Source of the DNA: Mycoplasmataceae bacterium
GTDB lineage: Bacteria; Bacillota_I; Bacilli_A; Mycoplasmatales; Hepatoplasmataceae
Direction of reading: 5' to 3'
NCBI GenBank assembly: GCA_013214845.1
Contig: JABSQC010000046.1
Span: forward strand, 1-5,903
DNA length: 5,903 bases
The translations under genes and the position numbers were made by a program. Each line of letters starts with the position of its first letter. The first letter of the stretch is position 1. Positions 1 through 5,903 of this stretch are shown here, in pieces. The notes under the pieces are model-generated. The model was given only the letters and a program-made list of their open reading frames with translations, had not been told where the DNA came from and searched no databases.

Positions 1-77
1 ATTTCAAATAGCAACCAAAAACTTGAATCATATTATGCAATAACTAGTGAAGGTTATTTATATACATGAGGTTGAAA
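1..77 (+). repeat. 77-bp exact direct repeat, left copy
   Basis: These bases match 4044-4120 at every position and diverge at the next base (c at 78, t at 4121). They encode the lead-in and first RCC1 signature of the propeller. The repeat starts exactly at base 1, so its true length upstream cannot be seen. A length of exactly 77 at a window edge matches a common de Bruijn k-mer size, suggesting a contig end. Confidence 0.9.
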
Positions 78-331
78 CTTAAATTGTGAATTAGGATCGG
101 GCACAGAGGACCCTTATGTTTTTTATCCGACTTTTGTTAACTTGGATGGATCATTTGATGATATTAACGAGAATGGTATAAAAGACAATGGTGAAATAGA
201 CACAATAACAGATGGTGATAAAGTTAAGCAAGTTTACCACATTAACTGAGACCAAATAAATGACGCAGGTGTTTTTGCTATTAGTCAAGAAGATTATTTA
301 TACATGTGAGGTAATTCTCAAATATTACCAG

Positions 332-337
332 AAAAAA
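332..337 (+). other. Frameshift site 1 of copy 1 (A6 run)
   Basis: Copy 2 reads Pro-Glu-Lys-Asn-Thr here. Copy 1 keeps Pro-Glu-Lys but has six A's where seven would continue in frame into Asn-Thr-Thr-Glu-Tyr. The unshifted frame ends at TAA 373-375. The homologous position in copy 2 has a broken A run, so only copy 1 carries a slippage-prone tract. It could be a mutation, a phase-variable tract or an indel error. Confidence 0.75.
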
Positions 338-536
338 TACTACTGAATATAAATATTCTAGCTCTAAAAAAGTAAGTTTATCATCTGATTACATTAGTCC
401 TGTTTTTGTTAATTTAGATAAATCATATTTACAGGATGATGCAGGCGATGTTTTGGTACCTGCACGTGATATAGAAGGTCTTTTATATAAAGATAGTAGC
501 AATAATATTATTGATGTTAAGGTACCTACAAAAACA

Positions 537-540
537 GAGG
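537..540 (+). other. Frameshift site 2 of copy 1
   Basis: The other copies read Pro-Thr-Lys-Thr-Glu-Gly-Asp-Lys-Val. Copy 1 has gaggtgat where an in-frame Glu-Gly-Asp needs one more base, so one nucleotide is missing between Glu and Gly. After this the correct frame runs uninterrupted to TAG 1664-1666. Unlike site 1, this is not a long homopolymer. If unshifted, translation ends at TAA 651-653. Confidence 0.75.
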
Positions 541-1714
541 TGATAAAGTATCTGATATGGAAATATATGCTACAAGCAAGAGCTCATATGGAGGTATGAT
601 TTTATCTAAAGCAGGTGAATTATATGGTTGAGGAAAAAATTATAGTCATATAATAGATCAAAATACAGGTACATCAACAGTTTATAATCAATTAACAAAA
701 GTTAGTTATCCAACTAGTGATCCATATGTAGATGTAACATATAAAGAATTATCTGTGATAAATAATAGTAGCACAAATATAGTTATGGCGTTAGGCAATG
801 ATGGTTACCTTTATATGTGAGGAGAAACTTCATTAATACCAAGTTTTGAACACTCTAACCCTGCTACAAAAGAAACTCCTAGATTTAGAGTTGACCTAAC
901 TGACTCAACAGTTAGCAATGATACAACACACTCTGGAAAAGTTAAAAGTTTTAACATGAGTAGAAATTATGCAGCATTACTTTTAATTAATGAAGATGGT
1001 TATTTATATACTATAGGAAATGGTAGTTCAAAAGGTACTGCTGGTAATGGTTGCAATCCACCTAGTAATGAAAGAGATAAATTTGTAATAATTGATGTTA
1101 ATTGTGATGGTTCATATGATGATAATGATAAAGTTAAATACATATCTACAACCGATTATATGTCTAATGCAATAACTGAAGATGGATACCTTTACTCATG
1201 AGGTGCCGATACTGGAGGAGCTATTGGTAATGGTTCTCGTCATCAAGAAAACCAGCCATACCTATTAGATATAAATCAAGATTCTATAATAGATTCTAAC
1301 GATAAAGTGGTTGTTACAGATAATGGAAATCCTAACCTTAATGGAGGAATAACTGAATCAGGAGAACTTTATTTATGAGGAAATAATAGTGCTTCATATA
1401 GTATGCTACCTGCTACGGCTGATGGAGCGCTCGATGCTAATAATGTAATTGTGCCCACAAAAGTTAATTTTGAAGAGTACGAAGAAGGGGAGAAATTTAC
1501 TACTTTAAATTTTTGACATAGTGGTGGTGCCACATCAACTGACAAGTTAAGCATCTATACATGAGGAAATTACGATTTTGAAGAAGAAAGAGTTTTGAAT
1601 AATTTAAGAAATGTAGACAAATTTACAGTAGATCAATTTATTACACCTGCAATTGCAGTAAAATAGATTTTCAAACAATCATTTTCTAAATCAAAAAAGT
1701 ATAAAGCTGAGTTC

Positions 1715-1740
1715 AAACAAAAATTTATTTTTGTTTTTTT
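1715..1740 (+). terminator. AT-rich hairpin with T run after copy 1
   Basis: AAACAAAAAT (1715-1724) and ATTTTTGTTT (1727-1736) are perfect reverse complements, and the 3' arm runs into a T7 tract (1734-1740). The hairpin lies 49 nt after the copy 1 stop, the position expected of an intrinsic terminator. It has only one G-C pair, so strength is doubtful; low-G+C stems are usual in mollicutes. Confidence 0.5.
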
Positions 1741-1742
1741 AA

Positions 1743-1751
1743 TGTTATAAT
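1743..1751 (+). promoter_or_regulatory. Extended -10 promoter element of copy 2
   Basis: TGTTATAAT is a perfect TGn-TATAAT extended -10, ending 15 nt before the ATG at 1767. No convincing -35 box lies at the usual spacing, where the sequence is the preceding terminator's T-rich arm. The predicted transcript start near 1758 would leave a leader of about 9 nt, and no Shine-Dalgarno sequence precedes the ATG. This suggests near-leaderless initiation. Confidence 0.55.
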
Positions 1752-1766
1752 TATTGATACAATAAG

Positions 1767-3722
1767 ATGAAAAAAATAAAATACAAAATGCTTATATACT
1801 TAAGATCTTTAGATATAAAGACAATAGCACTTTGAACAACATCTCTATTAGCAGTAAATGCTGTTACTGCTTTTTTTACAGTATCTTACTTAGAGGAACT
1901 TAACAACACAACAACAGAATCATTAGTTAATGATGGTTCATCTGATATAGGTGTTATAGGTGAGGATATAATAGGAAATGAAAATTTTATTGATGTTGGA
2001 TTTATTTCAAATAGTAATGAGCAACTTGAATCATATTATGCAATAACTAGTGAAGGTTATTTGTATACCTGAGGTTGAAACATACATGGTGAATTAGGTT
2101 TAGGAACAACAGACGCTTACGTACCTTATCCAACTTTTGTTAATATTGATGGTTCATTTGATGACAAGAATGCAAATGGAATACAAGATATTAATGAGTT
2201 CGATACTATAACTGAGGGAGATAAAGTTCAGCAAGTTAATCATGTTAACAAAGTTTGAACTATGAGTAATGAAATAAATACAGCATCTGTATTTGCAATT
2301 AGTCAAGAAGGTTATCTATATATGTGAGGAGATTCTAACTTATTACCAGAGAAGAACACATCTGAATACAAGTATTCCAACACTAAAGATTCTAAATCTA
2401 TGGATTATTATTTAAGCCCTGTTTTTGTAAACTTAGATAAATCTTATTTAGAAGAACCAGGTGGAGCATATGTTGAGCAACCGGCACGTGATATGGACGG
2501 TCTTTTATATAGAGATGGAAGTAATAATATTGTAAATGTAAAAACACCTACAAAAACTGAAGGCGACAAAGTGAAAGATGTAGACATACAAGCATATACT
2601 TATACTAACTATAGTGGTGTCATTCTTTCTGAAAGTGGAAAGTTATATGGTTGAGGAAAAAATGTTAGCAAAACCCTTGACTGAGACAAATCAAAAAATG
2701 ATACAATAAATAGTTTAAGTGAAATAAATTATGGTTCATCTGTTACTGAAGATGTTAAATATGTTGAAGCAAGTATACACACTTATGGTTCACAAAGTAC
2801 TATTACTGCATTGGGGAAAGATGGGTATCTATACATGTGAGGTAGTGCAACACTAATTCCAACAAAATCTGGTGATACACAAAGAACAAAAATAGATCTT
2901 TCTGATTCTAATATGAGTCTCGACACATCACATAGTTCTAAAATAGTTAGTTATGCCTATTCTCCACACTTTTCATCAATTCAGTTAATAACTGAAGATG
3001 GATATTTATATACACTTGGTGATAGTGCTCATGACTACTATTCAGGAAGAGGTTGTGATAATACTACAGAAGCGGAAAATTTAAGATTTTATAGACAAGA
3101 CATTAATTGTAATAATATACCTGATGATGATAAAGTAAAAGCTTCAGGTATTACAGATCACACAAGTTACTTTATAACTGATGATGATTATCTATATATG
3201 TATGGAAGAGGTGTATCTGGACAAACAGGACAAGTTAATGCAGAGAATTTATCTGTCCCTACATTTGTTAATATAGATGGCTCGTTTAATGACATTAATG
3301 GTGATGGTATTCAACAGAGTGGTTCTTATGAAAATAATACAAAAACAGAAGGTGACAAAGTTGTTCTTGCAGATAATTCAAATGCTAACCACACACTTGC
3401 TATAGATAAAAAGGGAGATCTTTACATGTGAGGTTCTGACCATGATACTAGTGGAGCTTTACCTGATACTACAGATTATGCATTCATACAAGGTTCTAAT
3501 AAGACCCCGCAGAAAGTTAATTTAGAGGGATACGAAGATGGAGAAAAGTACATAGATGCAAGTTACTGAAATAATGGTGGAATAACTTCAACTAACTATT
3601 TAAATATTTACTATTATGGTGGATTTGTTCCTGGTGATGATATGAGCGATTATGATGAAATTAGAAAAGTTCACAAATTATCTTTATCTGATTTTCAAAC
3701 ACCAGCAATTTATTTAGGATAA
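1767..3722 (+). CDS. RCC1-like beta-propeller surface protein, copy 2 (intact)
   Basis: A 651-residue protein read with TGA as Trp (10 such codons), ending at TAA 3720-3722. The ATG at 1767 is preferred because residues 1-19 align without gaps to the copy 3 start; M8 (1788) is an alternative. A basic N-terminus (MKKIKYK) precedes a hydrophobic segment at about residues 20-42. There is no lipobox Cys, so a signal anchor or cleaved signal peptide is likelier than a lipoprotein. Eight RCC1-type (F/Y)LYxWG motifs have their Trp position at residues 102, 187, 296, 358, 417 (Leu), 479 (Tyr), 555 and 617 (Tyr), suggesting a seven- or eight-bladed propeller. EF-hand-like loops are encoded at 2163-2198 (DKNANGIQDINE), 3099-3134 (DINCNNIPDDDK) and 3291-3326 (DINGDGIQQSGS). 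The only cysteines are C430 and C448. The protein is rich in Asp/Glu. RCC1 folds usually bind proteins; the ligand here is unknown, and a surface or host-contact role is inference. No operon partner of another kind is visible. Confidence 0.85.
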
Positions 3723-3741
3723 ATTTAAAATCATATAATTG

Positions 3742-3767
3742 TATTTTATTTTTTTATAAAATATTTT
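3742..3767 (+). terminator. Weak A/T-only hairpin after copy 2
   Basis: TATTTTAT (3742-3749) and ATAAAATA (3756-3763) are perfect reverse complements around a six-T loop, followed by TTTT. It starts 19 nt after the copy 2 stop. With no G-C pair the stem is weak, and such pairing arises easily in AT-rich DNA. The TATAAA within it (3755-3760) could instead serve as a -10 element for copy 3. Confidence 0.3.
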
Positions 3768-3778
3768 CAATAGCCGAA

Positions 3779-3796
3779 ATTGTACAAGAGTACAAT
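3779..3796 (+). promoter_or_regulatory. 18-bp palindrome upstream of copy 3, possible operator
   Basis: ATTGTAC-AAGA-GTACAAT is a perfect inverted repeat with 7-bp arms, ending 10 nt before the copy 3 ATG. A second GTAC-centred palindrome, TGTACA, sits at 3800-3805. Copy 2 lacks both, sharing only TACAATAA (1758-1765 and 3791-3798). The symmetry suits a dimeric repressor site or an RNA hairpin that would cover the start. No regulator is identified. Confidence 0.35.
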
Positions 3797-3872
3797 AAAT
3801 GTACATATGAATAAGTTATTAATTAGATTAAAATTGTTCTGAAGAACTTTAGATAAAAAAACACTTTCTATA

Positions 3873-3875
3873 TAA
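3873..3875 (+). other. Nonsense codon 1 in copy 3 (Trp TGA to TAA)
   Basis: Codon 23 of copy 2 is TGA (Trp) in the hydrophobic segment. The ungapped aligned codon of copy 3 is TAA, flanked by homologous residues (Lys-Thr-Leu-Ser-Ile before, Thr-Val-Ser-Phe-Leu after). A single G-to-A change in a reassigned Trp codon creates a stop. Confidence 0.8.
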
Positions 3876-4031
3876 ACTGTTTCTTTCTTGGTAGTTAACT
3901 CGGTAACTGTTGCATTTTCTGTTTTGTATGTAGATGAATTAAATAATGCAGTTGATGAATCAGTTTTAGATGAAAGTGGTTCAGGAATTGAGACTATTGA
4001 TGTAGATACAATTGGTAGCGATCCTTTTATT

Positions 4032-4034
4032 TAA
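4032..4034 (+). other. Nonsense codon 2 in copy 3
   Basis: Copy 2 reads Asn-Phe-Ile-Asp-Val-Gly here; copy 3 reads Pro-Phe-Ile-stop-Val-Gly. The codon aligned to GAT (Asp) is TAA, which is two changes from GAT but one from GAA (Glu). It lies 10 bp before the 77-bp exact repeat begins. Confidence 0.8.
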
Positions 4035-4043
4035 GTAGGAGTT

Positions 4044-4120
4044 ATTTCAAATAGCAACCAAAAACTTGAATCATATTATGCAATAACTAGTGAAGGTTAT
4101 TTATATACATGAGGTTGAAA
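4044..4120 (+). repeat. 77-bp exact direct repeat, right copy
   Basis: Identical to 1-77. Copy 2 has the homologous segment at 2004-2080 with a few substitutions. A 40-bp core is identical in all three genes: 20-59, 2023-2062 and 4063-4102. It encodes Leu-Glu-Ser-Tyr-Tyr-Ala-Ile-Thr-Ser-Glu-Gly-Tyr and adjoining codons, the entry to blade 1. Confidence 0.9.
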
Positions 4121-5769
4121 TCTAAATGGTGAACTGGGATTAGGAACTGAAGATGATTATGTTGCAAACCCAACTTTTGTTAACCTAGATGGCTCATATG
4201 ACGATCTTAATGAAAATAATATAAGAGATAATGGTGAAGTATCTACTATAACTGAAGGAGACAAAGTTAAAAAAATTAGTCACATAAATTCAACTAGTTC
4301 AACTAATAATGCTGGAGTATTTGCAATTAGTCAAGAAGATTATCTATATATGTGAGGTTCTTCTGCGCTTTTACCTAACTACAACACACCTGAATATTAC
4401 TATTCAACAAGTAAGTTAGCATCAGACGAAAATAACTACATAAGTCCTATTTTTGTTAATTTAGATAATTCTTATTTACAAGATGATGGATCTGATGCTG
4501 AAGTTGTAGCACGTGATGTTGATGGTATCTTATATAAAGATAGTTCCAACAACATAATTGATATAAAAGTTCCTACAAAAACAGAAGGAGACAAAGTTAA
4601 AGATGTAGACATGTTTGCTTCTTCAAAAACAAATTATGGTGGAGTTGTTCTTTCAAGCAGTGGTGAACTGTATGGTTGAGGAAAAAATACGAATAAAGTT
4701 TTTGATTATCAGAAAGCTGAAAGTGATTACATCAATAACTTAACTAAAATAGTATATGAAATTACTGACACTGCAGTCGTTAAATATGAAGAAGTCCAGA
4801 TAGTAAATACTAATAAAACAGTTATTGCTGCTTTAGGTGATGATGGGTACTTATATATATGAGGTTACTCAGCACTTATACCATCAGTAGATGTAACTAC
4901 ACAACCAACTTCACCTAGATTAAAAATAGATTTAAAAGATCCATTTCTTAGTTTTGACACAACTCATAGTGCAAAAATAGTTGATTTTACAATTTCAGCT
5001 TACTCAGCAGCTCTTCAAGTTATAAATGATGAAGGTTATATTTATACTATAGGCAGCATGGATAATAGAGGTGCAGCAGGTAGAGGTTGTGCTTCAGGAT
5101 CTCAGCCAGATGAAAAAATGTACAGAATTGACATAAATTGTAATACAATAATCGATGATGATAAGGTAAAAATGGCTCAAGTTACAGATTTGAACAGCTT
5201 CTTAATTGATACAAATAATTATCTTTATACTTATGGTTGAAATAACGGTTACCAAGCTGGTCTAAATAATAATAGAAACGTATGAGAACCTACAATGGTA
5301 GATATAGACCAAGATGGAGAAACTGGTTTGTCCGCTTCTCCTGACCAAGATGACAAAATAATTGTTGCAAACAATGATAACCCTAACCATACAGGTGCAA
5401 TAACTGAATCCGGAGATCTTTATCTATGAGGATTTAATTCAACTACATACGGAACAATGCCTGAAACAGCAGATGGAGCTCTTGACCCAGGGTTTATAAA
5501 AGTACCTACTAAAGTTAACTTTTCTGAATATGAAGAAGGAGAAAATTACGAAACTATAGTACTATGAAACTTTGGAGGAGTTGCTTCAACTGATGCTCTA
5601 AATATTTATGAGTGAGGTTCATATGATTCTGATGACGAAAGGATTAACTCAAATCTTAGAAAAGTACATAAAATTACAAAAGAAGACTTTGTTACAAATG
5701 CAGTAGCAATAAAATAATTATTATTTAATTCTTTAGATACTAAATAAAATATATTAACTATTAATTAAC

Positions 5770-5789
5770 ACCTTTCTAAGGTATTTTTT
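5770..5789 (+). terminator. Intrinsic terminator after copy 3
   Basis: ACCTT (5770-5774) pairs with AAGGT (5778-5782) around a TCT loop, and T6 follows at 5784-5789. It lies 52 nt after the copy 3 stop and is the only hairpin here with two G-C pairs. Its T tract overlaps the 3' arm of a longer alternative pairing, ATACTAAA (5737-5744) with TTTAGTAT (5787-5794). Confidence 0.55.
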
Positions 5790-5878
5790 AGTATTTTAAA
5801 AACAAGTAATTAAATAAAAGTTTTTAAGTAGAAACAATAGTTTTTATTTTAACAATATTATAAAGAAATATTCTGTGG

Positions 5879-5887
5879 TGCTATAAT
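5879..5887 (+). promoter_or_regulatory. Extended -10 element near the right edge
   Basis: TGCTATAAT has the same TGn-TATAAT form as the copy 2 promoter. An ATG begins at 5899, 11 nt after its last base, against 15 nt in copy 2, so a next gene with an equally short leader may start at the right edge. Only five bases of it are visible, so its identity cannot be judged. The stretch 5790-5878 between terminator and promoter shows no gene. Confidence 0.4.
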
Positions 5888-5903
5888 ATTAGTTAATTAT
5901 GAT

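Larger units (their letters stand above)
1..1666 (+). pseudogene. RCC1-like beta-propeller protein, copy 1 (5'-truncated, two frameshifts)
   Basis: The gene is open at the left edge; by alignment with copy 2 about 79 codons, including the membrane segment, lie outside. With TGA as Trp it is read in the frame of base 1 to about 331 (stop TAA 373-375), then the frame of base 345 to about 536, then the frame of base 539 to TAG 1664-1666. Correcting two single-base deletions gives about 555 continuous residues aligned to the other copies. RCC1 motifs such as GYLYTWGWN (from 52), DYLYMWG (near 295) and GELYLWG (near 1360) recur along it. EF-hand-like 12-residue loops are encoded at 160-195 (DINENGIKDNGE), 1094-1129 (DVNCDGSYDDND) and 1268-1303 (DINQDSIIDSND). 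A conserved Gly of the first blade is Cys (85-87), consistent with relaxed constraint. Sequence error or slippage at the A6 run is the alternative to a true pseudogene. Its C-terminus resembles copy 3 more than copy 2. Confidence 0.8.
1..5717 (+). repeat. Tandem array of three RCC1-like paralogues
   Basis: Three homologous units lie head to tail. The start codons of copies 2 and 3 are 2040 bp apart and the first RCC1 blades are also 2040 bp apart (2004 and 4044), so their 5' parts align without net indels. The base-1 position of copy 1 aligns to 2004. Proteins align along their whole lengths, with frequent synonymous differences, interrupted by patches of exact DNA identity. The array arose by gene duplication; later exchange between copies is inferred. 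Confidence 0.85.
3807..5717 (+). pseudogene. RCC1-like beta-propeller protein, copy 3 (two nonsense codons)
   Basis: From ATG 3807 the frame runs 636 codons to TAA 5715-5717, aligned along its length to copy 2, but TAA interrupts at 3873-3875 (codon 23, inside the hydrophobic segment) and at 4032-4034 (codon 76, just before the first blade). Otherwise it keeps the family plan: basic start MNKLLIRLK, hydrophobic segment, eight RCC1-type motifs, 11 TGA-Trp codons, EF-hand-like loops at 4203-4238 (DLNENNIRDNGE) and 5130-5165 (DINCNTIIDDDK), and a cysteine pair at codons 428 and 445. A third loop, starting DIDQDG at 5301, is degenerate. After the second stop, 560 codons stay open, so inactivation is recent, repair by exchange is frequent, or an internal start is used. 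No in-frame ATG with a Shine-Dalgarno was found near 4035; the first in-frame ATG is near 4350. The propeller could be made without its export segment, but I consider it a pseudogene or silent donor copy. Confidence 0.75.

Noticed and set aside
67..75. TGA as glycine (code 25) or as true stops
   Set aside because: The TGA positions fall on the near-invariant Trp of the RCC1 Trp-Gly signature, followed by a separate GGN glycine, which fits Trp and not Gly.
1369..1554. Minus-strand open frame of 61 codons
   Set aside because: It lies antisense inside copy 1, whose + strand frame has clear RCC1 homology. The minus-strand product has no recognisable motif or start signal.
1667..1766. Small RNA or tRNA gene in the spacers
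   Set aside because: The spacers are 84-186 nt of nearly pure A/T with no cloverleaf or conserved RNA core; only promoter- and terminator-like elements are visible.
2488..2493. CACGTG palindrome repeated in all copies (near 474, 2485 and 4511)
   Set aside because: It is part of codons for a conserved Ala-Arg-Asp in the blade 2-3 insertion, so coding constraint explains it.
2400..3431. Separate short genes starting at internal ATGs (956, 2400, 2913, 5058)
   Set aside because: They appear only if TGA is taken as stop. Each is in frame with a long gene once TGA is read as Trp, and each ends exactly at a conserved Trp of an RCC1 motif.
3799..3801. ATG at 3799 as the copy 3 start
   Set aside because: Its frame meets TAA after seven codons, while ATG 3807 aligns residue for residue with the copy 2 N-terminus.
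4037..4046. AGGAG at 4037-4041 as a ribosome binding site for a new start at ATT 4044
   Set aside because: Only two bases separate it from ATT, too few for a Shine-Dalgarno, and the bases are explained as codons for Val-Gly-Val aligned with copy 2.
1..5717. CRISPR array or short tandem DNA repeats
   Set aside because: The repeated motifs are protein-coding blade signatures with codon-level variation and irregular spacing (59-109 codons), not identical repeats with regular spacers.

Overview
The window is a tandem array of three paralogous genes, all on the + strand, each encoding a large RCC1-like beta-propeller protein. 31 in-frame TGA codons read as tryptophan, almost all in the RCC1 signature Tyr-x-Trp-Gly, and I found no in-frame TGG. 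TAA and TAG are the terminators. With the AT-rich composition, this points to a mollicute (Mycoplasma/Spiroplasma/Entomoplasma-type bacterium, genetic code 4). I cannot name the genus. Under the standard code the genes fall into meaningless fragments.

Layout: copy 1 (1-1666) enters from the left edge without its first ~79 codons and carries two single-base deletions (332-337 and 537-540), so it is read in three successive frames. A terminator-like hairpin (1715-1740) and an extended -10 promoter (1743-1751) separate it from copy 2. Copy 2 (1767-3722, 651 codons) is the only uninterrupted member. A short spacer with a weak hairpin and an 18-bp palindrome follows, then copy 3 (3807-5717), which is full length but has two in-frame TAA codons near its 5' end. 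After copy 3 come a terminator (5770-5789) and another extended -10 element (5879-5887), placed to drive a further gene starting at the right edge. Copies 2 and 3 repeat with a period of exactly 2040 bp at their 5' ends.

Each protein has a basic N-terminus, one hydrophobic segment with no lipobox cysteine, then eight RCC1-type motifs. EF-hand/dockerin-like Asp/Asn loops are inserted between some blades, usually followed by a Gly/Asn-Asp-Lys-Val motif. All copies share one cysteine pair 17-18 residues apart in blade 5. The inferred product is a secreted or membrane-anchored, possibly calcium-stabilised propeller on the cell surface. One intact copy flanked by damaged relatives, with patches of exact identity, is the arrangement expected of a recombining surface-protein family, but nothing here proves switching.

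The first 77 bases are identical to 4044-4120, and the match ends at exactly 77. This looks like a de Bruijn assembly overlap, so the left edge is probably a contig end created by the repeat, and more copies may exist outside the window.
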